This document shows, piece by piece, positions 1 through 5,688 of a stretch of DNA of 6,476 nt (the first letter of the stretch is position 1; each line of letters starts with the position of its first letter). The stretch comes from Acidobacteriota bacterium. GTDB taxonomy: Bacteria > Acidobacteriota > Blastocatellia > Pyrinomonadales > Pyrinomonadaceae. The notes beneath the pieces were generated by a model, which worked only from the letters and a program-made list of their open reading frames with translations, was not told the origin of the DNA and did not search any database. The translations under genes and the position numbers were made by a program. The DNA is taken from the NCBI GenBank assembly GCA_003222935.1, contig QHXL01000396.1, forward strand, positions 1 through 6,476, in the 5' to 3' direction.

Positions 1-1
1 G

Positions 2-382
2 TACGCCTCACACCTGTGGCAGGGTTTGTTATTTGGCTCGGCATTGTTTGCGATCGTCTTCTTCGGCGGCAGTCTATTGCTTCTGATAAGGTTGTTATTA
101 GGACTGCCGGTTACCGTGTTGGCAATTGTGTTAGGCATTGTGTTTCTGCTCGGCGCAGTGAAGGGTTATATCCGTTTGCGAGTGGTCGGCATTCCTTTAG
201 AGTCTTATCGTAAAGAACTGTCGAGAGATATCCTCGCTCATATCTTTCTCTGGCCATTTGGTTCGCTCCTGTATCTTTACAACTCAATCGTGGCGGGCTT
301 TTCGCGGCGGATCAGGTGGCGCGGAATTACCTACGAATTGAAATCACCTACCGAAGCTGTCATTATCTCTCGCGACTCGTAA
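2..382 (+). CDS. C-terminal end of a membrane family 2 glycosyltransferase (partial, 5' end outside window)
   Basis: The frame is open to the left edge of the window and ends at TAA 380-382, so these 126 residues are the tail of a longer protein. An internal TTG at 26 could be read as a start, but the frame continues upstream of it without a stop. Two hydrophobic helices lie at about residues 8-29 and 31-52, and a third, shorter one near 77-98. The protein ends in a basic stretch followed by RWRGITYELKSPTEA. From memory, this W-R-G-I-x-Y-E-L-x-S-P ending closes many processive, membrane-bound GT2 enzymes of the ceramide-glucosyltransferase/HpnI type, in which the catalytic domain lies upstream. 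The substrate cannot be read from this tail. The next gene starts 12 bases later in the same frame, so the two are probably co-transcribed. Glycosyltransferase is a fairly confident call; the subfamily is not. Confidence 0.72.
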   Translation, partial: YASHLWQGLLFGSALFAIVFFGGSLLLLIRLLLGLPVTVLAIVLGIVFLLGAVKGYIRLRVVGIPLESYRKELSRDILAHIFLWPFGSLLYLYNSIVAGFSRRIRWRGITYELKSPTEAVIISRDS

Positions 383-394
383 ACCTACTTTTAA

Positions 395-1516
395 GTGACC
401 AACAAAGCCGCACAATTCGTCCAGTTACTCAGATCCTCAAAACGTGAGAAGCGTCTTGGCACAGTCATTCTGTTTGTCACCTCACGCTGCAACGCTTTCT
501 GCCAGACCTGCTTTTATCACGAAGAACTAAACCAACCCGGCGACCTGACCTTTGATCAGCTGGCCACGATCTCGCGGACAATGCCGTCGATCACCGACCT
601 CTGGTTGTCGGGTGGTGAACCAACGCTCAGGCGCGACATATCCGATGTCATTGATATGTTTGTAACCAACAATGGCGTAAACAGGATCATTATTCCGACC
701 AACGGTCTCATAAAGTCTCGCGTGTTCGATATCGTGGATCGCGCGCTCGATCACAATCGAGGAATTGATCTTTATTTGAACATCGCTCTTGATGGTTATG
801 GAAAGACTCACGATCAGATTCGCGGCGTCCCTGGTAACTGGGAAAAGGCACTCGACTGTATCGAAGCACTCTATCCGCTCAAAGAGAAATACACGGATCG
901 TTTTCGTCTCAATGTGAACACGGTTGTCTGTGCGGCCAACTATACTGAGATAGAAAAGTTGTCGGAGTTCATGTGGGACAACTACCGACTGGACGGACAG
1001 TATTTCAACATCATTCGTGGTGAAACGTTAGTTGGCGATCAGATCAAGGAAGTGCCTCCCGAAGTCTTACCAGATATGTATGCACGTGTCTCAAAGCTGA
1101 CGAAACGTTACGGCGATCGCATGTTTGCGGAGGATGATGCCAGCAAGCGATTTGTTAAGAACGCGGCTTACGTGGGCGCCATCACAACGCACTATCGAAC
1201 GCAGCACGCAAACTTCCAACAACCAACGCCCTGGCCCTTTCCCTGTACCGCAGGTGAGACTACCGCGGTGATCGATTACAACGGTGACGTACGCGCTTGT
1301 GAGTTACGCGAGAAGTTTGCGACGCTATCGGATTTTGATTACGACTTCGGCGCCCTATGGTCAGCCCAGGGTCGTGAAAGTGAGTTGGAAGCAATCGATG
1401 GCGGAAAGGCATGTTGGTGCACGCACGTCTGTTTTATTCACGACTCGATGCGTCACTCGCGGCGCGCTTTGCTTTATGAAATCCCGAAGAACTTTCTGAC
1501 CCGCGAGAGTTGGTGA
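395..1516 (+). CDS. Radical SAM protein with SPASM-like auxiliary iron-sulfur domain
   Basis: The 373-residue protein has the radical SAM signature CNAFCQTC (Cys32, Cys36, Cys39: C-x3-C-x2-C) that holds the [4Fe-4S] cluster which cleaves S-adenosylmethionine. The SAM-binding SGGEP motif follows at 72-76. The C-terminal part shows a SPASM/twitch pattern: Cys284-x12-Gly297-x4-Cys302, then Cys340, Cys342 and Cys346 in CWCTHVC, enough for at least one auxiliary cluster. Such proteins modify peptides or small molecules by radical chemistry. No precursor peptide or maturation partner lies nearby, so the substrate is unknown. The start is GTG at 395; an in-frame TAA at 392-394 abuts it, and no other ATG, GTG or TTG lies before the cysteine motif. 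There is no visible Shine-Dalgarno, which suggests coupling to the glycosyltransferase ending 12 bases upstream. It is not the hopanoid enzyme HpnH, whose N-terminal region differs. Confidence 0.87.
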   Translation: MTNKAAQFVQLLRSSKREKRLGTVILFVTSRCNAFCQTCFYHEELNQPGDLTFDQLATISRTMPSITDLWLSGGEPTLRRDISDVIDMFVTNNGVNRIIIPTNGLIKSRVFDIVDRALDHNRGIDLYLNIALDGYGKTHDQIRGVPGNWEKALDCIEALYPLKEKYTDRFRLNVNTVVCAANYTEIEKLSEFMWDNYRLDGQYFNIIRGETLVGDQIKEVPPEVLPDMYARVSKLTKRYGDRMFAEDDASKRFVKNAAYVGAITTHYRTQHANFQQPTPWPFPCTAGETTAVIDYNGDVRACELREKFATLSDFDYDFGALWSAQGRESELEAIDGGKACWCTHVCFIHDSMRHSRRALLYEIPKNFLTRESW

Positions 1517-1523
1517 GATCAAG

Positions 1524-1736
1524 ATGCCTGACAGCAAAGAGGACACTAATCGAAAGACAGGTTACGCCTATGCGGCCGGCATAAGTCTATTTGCGACCGT
1601 CGCGGCGTTTTGTGGCCTGGGCTGGTTTCTTGATAAGTGGTTCGGAACTCAGCCGTGGTGTTTGATTGGCGGGATCGTACTTGGTTCGGCAGCCGGTCTT
1701 TACCAGTTCATTCGTTTGAGTTCGAAGACTTACTGA
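1524..1736 (+). CDS. atpZ: AtpZ-type F0F1 ATPase accessory membrane protein
   Basis: This 70-residue protein has two membrane helices (about 14-34 and 43-64) joined by GWFLDKWFGTQPW. The D-x-x-F-G-T-x-P loop followed by a Gly-rich helix is the hallmark of the AtpZ / 'ATPase gene 1' family. Members usually precede atpI and atpB and have been linked to Mg2+/Ca2+ movement together with AtpI and to ATP synthase assembly. ATG 1524 lies 7 bases after the radical SAM stop. A GGTGAG at 1512-1517, partly inside that stop codon, is a suitable ribosome binding site and suggests translational coupling. The length is normal for the family. A large inverted repeat starts 2 bases after the stop and separates the gene from atpI, so atpZ may be transcribed mainly with the upstream pair and not with the rest of the Fo block. 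Confidence 0.86.
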   Translation: MPDSKEDTNRKTGYAYAAGISLFATVAAFCGLGWFLDKWFGTQPWCLIGGIVLGSAAGLYQFIRLSSKTY

Positions 1737-1737
1737 G

Positions 1738-1847
1738 TTTCAGCCGCAGATGAACGCAGAAAAACGCAGATCAGAAATAAACAAGAGGTGGCTGGCGCTC
1801 ATTTGATTTTTTGATCTGCGTCCTTCTGCGTTCATCTGCGGCTAAAA
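1738..1847. repeat. Inverted-repeat element with 36-base arms built on a 10-base CGCAGA period
   Basis: The left arm 1738-1773 and right arm 1812-1847 are complementary at 33 of 36 positions, around a 38-base loop. Each arm carries the hexamer CGCAGA three times exactly 10 bases apart (1745, 1755, 1765 on the left; its complement TCTGCG at 1815, 1825, 1835 on the right). The element fills the start of the gap between atpZ and the atpI promoter. Similar CGCAGATGAACGCAGA-like intergenic palindromes are familiar from several environmental bacterial phyla. I infer a dispersed REP/MITE-like element that could also act as a strong RNA hairpin at the 3' end of the atpZ transcript. Confidence 0.85.
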
Positions 1848-1905
1848 GTCGACTCGTTTGGTGGTTAGCGACAAATTGAAGTTTATCGGACATTCATACC
1901 CCAAC

Positions 1906-1935
1906 TCGACAATTCGGCAAATTCACAGGTAAAAT
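1906..1935 (+). promoter_or_regulatory. Probable sigma70-type promoter for atpI-atpB
   Basis: TCGACA at 1906-1911 and TAAAAT at 1930-1935 each differ from the -35 and -10 consensus at one position and are separated by 18 bases. Transcription would start near 1942 and give a leader of only about 17 bases before the atpI ATG at 1959. The promoter lies downstream of the inverted repeat and would let the Fo genes be expressed independently of atpZ. This is read by eye only. Confidence 0.5.
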
Positions 1936-1958
1936 CTCCGGCTTCGTTCACGTCATAA

Positions 1959-2375
1959 ATGTCAGACACTACATACACTAACGAGCCAGATCGAGCGCTG
2001 GACAGGCGCATTTTTCGCGCTATGGCTGCGGCGAATGCGATTGCCGTAGTTGTTTCGGCTGTCATCGGTCCGTGGAGGTTCACGACGGGGCTATTGATCG
2101 GTGGTGTATTGGCGTTGTTCAGTCATCGATGGTTGAGAAATTCAGCTGCTGCGGCAATCAAACTTTCGATCGGCGGCGGAGTTAAACAGATTCAGCTTTT
2201 CCAGTTTCTACTGAGGTATCTGGTGGTAGCGGCTGCAATCTTCGCAGCTTCTGAATTCGGCATCGCGTCGCTGTCGGCGATGATTGTTGGATTGAGCAGT
2301 TTTGTTCTTGCTTTGTTTGTTGAAGCTTTAAGAGAGTTCTACTTCGCAATTATCCGGCGAGAGGAAATTAGTTAA
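1959..2375 (+). CDS. atpI: ATP synthase protein I (AtpI family)
   Basis: The 138-residue protein has four membrane helices at about 22-38, 42-58, 83-99 and 103-124, a short charged N-terminus and a basic C-terminal tail. Small size, four helices, a Gly-rich second helix and position directly before atpB fit the AtpI (ATP synthase I) family, which helps assemble the c-ring and has been linked with AtpZ to Mg2+ transport. ATG 1959 is directly preceded by an in-frame TAA (1956-1958), so no earlier start is possible. The next ATG, at 2022, would remove the conserved-looking ERRIF-like segment (DRRIFR). No Shine-Dalgarno is visible, and with the promoter proposed at 1906-1935 the leader would be very short. 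The stop TAA shares its last base with the ATG of atpB (TAATG, 2373-2377), indicating coupled translation. The family is weakly conserved, so context carries much of the call. Confidence 0.82.
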   Translation: MSDTTYTNEPDRALDRRIFRAMAAANAIAVVVSAVIGPWRFTTGLLIGGVLALFSHRWLRNSAAAAIKLSIGGGVKQIQLFQFLLRYLVVAAAIFAASEFGIASLSAMIVGLSSFVLALFVEALREFYFAIIRREEIS

Positions 2376-2770
2376 TGTTCTGGGCTGAAGAAGCTGCTCA
2401 CGAGGCAGCAGAAGAGGGTGCGCATCACTCACCTATCATCGTACAGCTTGTAAACCATTACTTTGGTGAAGCTGCATTAAGGTTTGAGCTGCAGTACACC
2501 AAACCAAAATGGGATTGGTTCCTTGGCAAATTCGGGAGTACCGCTGAAGGCGCCTTTGGTCCATACACATCTGAGAACGCAATCCCGTGGTACACGGTGA
2601 TGTTTTTTATCGCCTGCGTACTCAGTGTGGTAATCATTTGGATCTTCAAGGGACGACTGTCATCGGATGAACCCGGTCACGGCCAGCAGACACTCGAAGT
2701 TGGTGTGCTTGCTGTTCGCAGTATGATTGAAGACATCATTGGCCCATGCTCATCTTGGTTTCTAACCTGA
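2375..2770 (+). CDS. atpB: ATP synthase subunit a, N-terminal fragment
   Basis: This frame encodes the periplasm-facing N-terminus and first membrane helix of Fo subunit a. It opens with an acidic, Ala/His-rich leader (residues 1-20), then LVNHYFG and YTKPKWDWF. The conserved block YTSENAIPWYTVMFF (64-78) leads into membrane helix 1 (about 72-92). A cytoplasmic loop follows with GQQTLEVGV and RSMIEDIIGP (to residue 124). Residues 125-131 (CSSWFLT) are out of frame and not part of the family. The start is secure: ATG 2375 overlaps the atpI stop by one base, and GAGG at 2361-2364 serves as ribosome binding site. An intact protein in this group would be about 300 residues; this product stops at 131 and lacks the ion channel helices, so it cannot work alone. 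Confidence 0.8.
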   Translation: MFWAEEAAHEAAEEGAHHSPIIVQLVNHYFGEAALRFELQYTKPKWDWFLGKFGSTAEGAFGPYTSENAIPWYTVMFFIACVLSVVIIWIFKGRLSSDEPGHGQQTLEVGVLAVRSMIEDIIGPCSSWFLT

Positions 2771-3249
2771 TGGGTCTGTTCCCGCTCTTCATGAGTCCGA
2801 CCTCAGCTGTAAGTGTGACCTTTGCGCTCGGTCTGAGTTCGTTCCTCTACTACAACTACATCGGTATTAGTGAGAACGGAATTTTCAATCATCTGAAGCA
2901 CTTCGCGGGCCCAATCTGGTGGATCGCTCCACTCATCTTTCCGATTGAGCTTATCAGTAACTTCATCCGGCCTTTCTCGCTTGGCATTCGTCTCTTCGGA
3001 AACTTGTTTGCCGACGAAAAGGTACTGGAAACTCTGTCCGGCCTCGCTCCACCAGTAACCTGGTTCGCCCCAATTTTGTTGATGCCCTTGAGCGCGTTCG
3101 TAGCTCTAGTGCAAACGTTCGTCTTTATTCTGTTGTCGCAGTTGTATCTCAGTGAAGTCTCGCACGCTCCACATGATCACAGTCACGATCATGGTGACGA
3201 GCCAACCGAGGAGACTGGCGACGAGTTTATAGTCCCGGTTCTTACTTAA
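2746..3249 (+). CDS. atpB: ATP synthase subunit a, C-terminal fragment with the ion channel
   Basis: This frame carries the functional core of subunit a. GIRLFGN holds the essential arginine (Arg82 of the fragment, matching Arg210 of E. coli) that works against the c-ring carboxylate. FADEKVLE follows, and the last helix contains ALVQTFVFILL with the conserved Gln (Gln123). Helices lie near 1-16 (truncated), 22-38, 58-75, the long Arg helix 78-100, and 106-135. ATG 2746 is only the first start codon of this frame: it falls inside the lesion and has no convincing ribosome binding site. ATG 2770, overlapping the upstream TGA, is an alternative. The tail is unusual, with HAPHDHSHDHGDE (140-152) followed by an acidic end; it could bind metal, but that is a guess from composition. 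The gene ends at TAA 3247-3249. Confidence 0.8.
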   Translation: MLILVSNLMGLFPLFMSPTSAVSVTFALGLSSFLYYNYIGISENGIFNHLKHFAGPIWWIAPLIFPIELISNFIRPFSLGIRLFGNLFADEKVLETLSGLAPPVTWFAPILLMPLSAFVALVQTFVFILLSQLYLSEVSHAPHDHSHDHGDEPTEETGDEFIVPVLT

Positions 3250-3526
3250 CGGCTTTATCCAAACGCGCGGTGAGCGATGCGTGGTTGATGGTGCGCACAC
3301 GTTACTTCGCAAGCTAAATAATTTCGTCGATAGATCCCTGGACATAAGAATTCGGCAACTCATAGGCTCCGAAAGTTTGGAGCAGCCGATGTCTGACTCG
3401 CAGGAGCGCCGTTGTAAGAGGGGCGGTGGATACCGGATTCAGGCGAAATAATACCGCCGATCTTTTGCCTGGAACTGTCAAAGACGATGATCGACTCTCG
3501 ACGTTTGTCGGGACAAAGGAGACAGT
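3250..3526. other. Non-coding spacer between atpB and atpE
   Basis: The 277 bases between the two Fo genes hold no credible gene on either strand; in particular there is no atpF (subunit b). A small hairpin is visible at 3366-3383 (GCTCC/GGAGC), and a 6-base pairing at 3422-3427 with 3453-3458 (GGCGGT/ACCGCC) lies just before a short T run at 3463-3466. Neither makes a convincing terminator. No promoter with good -35 and -10 boxes stands out. The length leaves room for separate control of the c subunit, which is needed in many copies. Confidence 0.6.
3515..3522 (+). promoter_or_regulatory. Strong ribosome binding site of atpE
   Basis: AAAGGAGA lies 4 bases before ATG 3527 (AGGAG core at 3517-3521, 5 bases from the start). 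It is by far the best Shine-Dalgarno in the window, while atpI and the radical SAM gene have none. This fits the high translation that subunit c needs and fixes the atpE start. Confidence 0.8.
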
Positions 3527-3862
3527 ATGAGCAAGTTTAGAATGTTGATGTTTGCTGTGATTGGCGTTCTGTTCAGTGGCATGACCGTCTTTGCACAGGA
3601 AGCTGCTGGCGCTGCCGACAACGCGAGTTCTGTGAATAAGTATCGCGCACTCGCAGCCGGCATCGGTTTCGCAATCGCGGTGTTTGGTGGTGCGATTGGT
3701 CAGTCGCGTATCGGCGCTGCCGCATGCGAAGGTGCTGCGAGAAATCCAGGGGCTGCCGGTCGTATTCAGACCATGATGATTCTTGGTTTGGCGCTGATCG
3801 AGTCGTTGGTGCTGTTTGCGCTGCTGGTTATTTTCGCGGTGGTCAAACCCAGCATAGGCTAG
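3527..3862 (+). CDS. atpE: ATP synthase subunit c with N-terminal signal peptide
   Basis: Subunit c forms the rotating ring of Fo in the inner membrane. The 111-residue product is longer than the usual 70-90 because of a signal-peptide-like extension (1-23, likely cut after VFA) and a short linker. The hairpin follows: helix 1 at about 40-65, polar loop ARNPGA (71-76), helix 2 at about 80-106. The ion-binding carboxylate is Glu92 in GLALIESLVLF. Gln59 (AIGQS) lies 33 residues before it, and Ser93 follows it. This is the same spacing as Gln32, Glu65 and Ser66 in the Na+-binding ring of Ilyobacter, but the Thr and Tyr of that site are Leu94 and Phe97 here. In helix 1 the GxGxGxGxG pattern is altered to V-G-A-G-S at alternate positions (52-60), which may affect ring size. 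A terminator follows. Confidence 0.93.
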   Translation: MSKFRMLMFAVIGVLFSGMTVFAQEAAGAADNASSVNKYRALAAGIGFAIAVFGGAIGQSRIGAAACEGAARNPGAAGRIQTMMILGLALIESLVLFALLVIFAVVKPSIG

Positions 3863-3885
3863 TTTTCGTTACAGTCGTTTCTTAG

Positions 3886-3926
3886 ATGCGGGTGAGAGTT
3901 TTTCGACTCTCGCCCGCATTTAGTTT
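3886..3926 (+). terminator. Rho-independent terminator after atpE
   Basis: A 14-base-pair stem (3886-3899 with 3906-3919, one G-U pair, otherwise complementary) with a 6-base loop TTTTCG is followed by TTTAGTTT. The stem is GC-rich at its base and lies 23 bases after the atpE stop. The T tract is interrupted but adequate. It should end the atpI-atpB-atpE transcript before the kinase gene. Confidence 0.85.
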
Positions 3927-3930
3927 GTGC

Positions 3931-4027
3931 TTCTCTGTGTATCTCTGTGTCTTTGTGCCTCCGTGGTTATTAAATGCTTAGGCTAGGTAAACCACAGAGG
4001 CTCAGAGATACAGAGATTCACAGAGAA
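3931..4027. repeat. Inverted-repeat element of the CTCTGTG / CCACAGAG kind
   Basis: The left arm 3931-3968 and right arm 3990-4027 are complementary at 33 of 38 positions around a 21-base loop. The arms are made of near-repeats of CTCTGTG (3933, 3943; variants at 3951 and 3960) and end inside in CCGTGGTT / AACCACAGAGG. Elements reading ACCACAGAGGCACAGAG are familiar as dispersed intergenic repeats in several bacterial phyla. It starts a few bases after the atpE terminator and ends 80 bases before the kinase start. Its sequence differs from the element at 1738-1847, but size and internal design are alike. Confidence 0.85.
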
Positions 4028-4107
4028 TTTCTTCTTCTTTGCTGCGAATTAATCACTGTGTTAGGCTGAGATACTCCTCCAGTAAAACTCATGAGGCGCA
4101 ACTCCAG

Positions 4108-5688
4108 ATGAAAAAATGCCCGAAGTGCGGTATTGAATACGCTGACACTACAACTCTTTGCCCAGCCGATGGTGTTGCACTCGAGACCTCAAATGATTCC
4201 CTGATCGGAAAAACGCTACCAGGAAAATATCGTATTGATGCCCGTCTGAGCACAGGTGGAATGGGGACGGTTTACCGCGGTACTCACGTGTTGATGGAAA
4301 AGACTGTGGCGATCAAAGTCCTGCGTCCATCACTCGCTGCCGATGAAAAGATCGTCGCCCGGTTTTCCAGGGAAGCACGTGCTGCCTCTCGAATTTCACA
4401 TCCAAACGCGTTGAGTGTTACCGACTTCGGCGAGGACGAAAATGGAATCGTCTTCCTCGTAATGGAATACCTGTCCGGTAAAACACTTAAACAGGTTATT
4501 CGCGACGAGGGACCGCTATCTTTGACTCGCACCGTTGAGATTTTGCGACAGGTGGGTGACGCGCTTCAGGTCGCACATTCGCAAGGTGTCATCCATCGCG
4601 ATCTCAAGAGCGACAACATTATGTTGTTGAGCACCGGAGCAGGCGATTACGCAAAAGTTTTGGACTTCGGAATTGCGAAAATCAATGAACCTGAAGGCGA
4701 ATTTGACGCGGGATTGACAGCGCCCAACCTGGTGATTGGTACACCGCAGTACATGTCTCCCGAACAATGCTCGCAGGATGGTGAGATCGATGCGCGTTCA
4801 GACATTTATTCGTTCGGAATAATCATGTACGAGATGCTGGTCGGTCATGTCCCTTTCACAGGCGAATCAGCAACTATTGTGATGATGAAGCATCTTCAGG
4901 AACCCGTTCCCTCAGTTCTTGATGAACGACAGGACATTCCGGAGTCGGTTGCACGAGTAGTAGCGCGAGCAATGGCAAAGGTTCCGAGCAATCGCTATCA
5001 GAGCGCCAGTGAGTTGATAGAGGATCTGACAATTGCTGCCGGGATGTCAGTTCTGAAGCTGGATACACCACCCGCCGCCGCAACAACATCTCTCTCCGAA
5101 GACCCGGACGAGGTGACAGTGGTTCGTTCCAGAACTGCGCAAGTGTCGCCACCTCGACGTGCTCCAGTAACAGTTCCGATCGCACCTGTGACTCCAGCTC
5201 CTTCAAGGTCGAACGTGAACCTGCTAAAAATACTCATACCGTCAGCGGTCGCTTTATTGGTTGTGTTTGCCCTTGTCTACGCGTTCACACGCAACTCAGA
5301 AACTCCGGTCGATGCTAATGCGAATCAACAGCCGGCGTTGGTGGCAGATCCAAATAGTAAACCAGTGGAACCAGGTAAGCCTCCCACAGGCAAGGGCGAG
5401 GAGGGAATTCCGGCAGGAGGAGTTGTCACGCCGGTCGCGAATGCTAATGTCAACGCGAATTCCTCACCTAGTGCAGAGGTCTCGCCAGTACCAGTCGAAG
5501 AAGTCAGCCCTGCGGCTAACACTAACGCCAACGAGAATGTTAATAGGAAAGCGCCGCCCGTTCCCGAACCCAGTCGCAGAGTGACTCCCGAGAATGATCC
5601 TCCTCCGCCAAGGGAAACAAAGAGTCCGACTGTGAAGCCTTCACCGTCACCAACAGATCAGCCAGCTTCGTTGTCCGATATGCTTTAG
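4108..5688 (+). CDS. Transmembrane serine/threonine protein kinase with N-terminal zinc ribbon
   Basis: From ATG 4108 (GAGG at 4093-4096) the protein has 526 residues. A TTG at 4039 extends the frame, but the added residues look non-coding and the zinc-ribbon start MKKCPKCG is typical. Residues 4-22 hold CPKC and CPAD: three cysteines, with Asp in the fourth place. The Hanks-type kinase domain spans about 41-307. It has a nucleotide loop STGGMG (48-53, Ser in place of the first Gly), Lys70 in VAIKVL, Glu89 in helix C, HRDLKSDN (163-170), DFG (186-188) and SPE for APE (217-219). All catalytic residues are present, so it should be active. A Pro/Thr-rich linker leads to one membrane helix (375-393). 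An outer tail of about 130 residues rich in Asn, Ala, Pro and Ser has no recognisable sensor fold. The ligand and targets are unknown. It has its own unit after the atpE terminator and converges on lpxK. Confidence 0.93.
   Translation: MKKCPKCGIEYADTTTLCPADGVALETSNDSLIGKTLPGKYRIDARLSTGGMGTVYRGTHVLMEKTVAIKVLRPSLAADEKIVARFSREARAASRISHPNALSVTDFGEDENGIVFLVMEYLSGKTLKQVIRDEGPLSLTRTVEILRQVGDALQVAHSQGVIHRDLKSDNIMLLSTGAGDYAKVLDFGIAKINEPEGEFDAGLTAPNLVIGTPQYMSPEQCSQDGEIDARSDIYSFGIIMYEMLVGHVPFTGESATIVMMKHLQEPVPSVLDERQDIPESVARVVARAMAKVPSNRYQSASELIEDLTIAAGMSVLKLDTPPAAATTSLSEDPDEVTVVRSRTAQVSPPRRAPVTVPIAPVTPAPSRSNVNLLKILIPSAVALLVVFALVYAFTRNSETPVDANANQQPALVADPNSKPVEPGKPPTGKGEEGIPAGGVVTPVANANVNANSSPSAEVSPVPVEEVSPAANTNANENVNRKAPPVPEPSRRVTPENDPPPPRETKSPTVKPSPSPTDQPASLSDML

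Larger units (their letters stand above)
2375..3249 (+). pseudogene. atpB: atpB (ATP synthase subunit a), interrupted by an internal deletion and frame change
   Basis: Two open frames that are consecutive parts of subunit a overlap at 2746-2770 in different phases. The first reads correctly to the conserved EDIIGP (codon ends at 2746) and then runs into seven unrelated residues and TGA 2768-2770. The second resumes at LILVSNLMGL. In homologues as I remember them, some 12-15 residues separate these two points, forming the start of a membrane helix. About 40 bases (a number of the form 3n+1) therefore appear to be missing. A simple one-base error would not explain the lost residues. Both halves are otherwise well preserved, so the lesion is either recent or an assembly or sequencing artefact. 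TGATG at 2768-2772 could allow reinitiation at ATG 2770, but the broken helix argues against a working product. Confidence 0.8.

Noticed and set aside
395..1516. Hopanoid enzyme HpnH, suggested by a neighbouring HpnI-like glycosyltransferase
   Set aside because: The N-terminal region and cysteine context differ from HpnH, and the C-terminal SPASM-like cysteines point to another subfamily.
1883..1892. TTATCGGACA before atpI also occurs at 5801-5810 in the lpxK end
   Set aside because: A shared 10-mer is expected by chance many times in a window of this size, and the flanks do not match.
3422..3470. Possible terminator or attenuator between atpB and atpE (GGCGGT/ACCGCC before TCTTTT)
   Set aside because: The stem is only 6 base pairs with a 25-base loop and the T run is short, so it is too weak to call.
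3250..3526. Hidden or decayed atpF in the atpB-atpE gap
   Set aside because: No frame shows the long charged helix or membrane anchor of subunit b, and the gap is too short.
4039..4107. Upstream TTG start that lengthens the kinase by 23 residues
   Set aside because: The added residues lack family features, the TTG has no ribosome site and lies just after the repeat element; ATG 4108 starts the typical zinc ribbon and has GAGG upstream.
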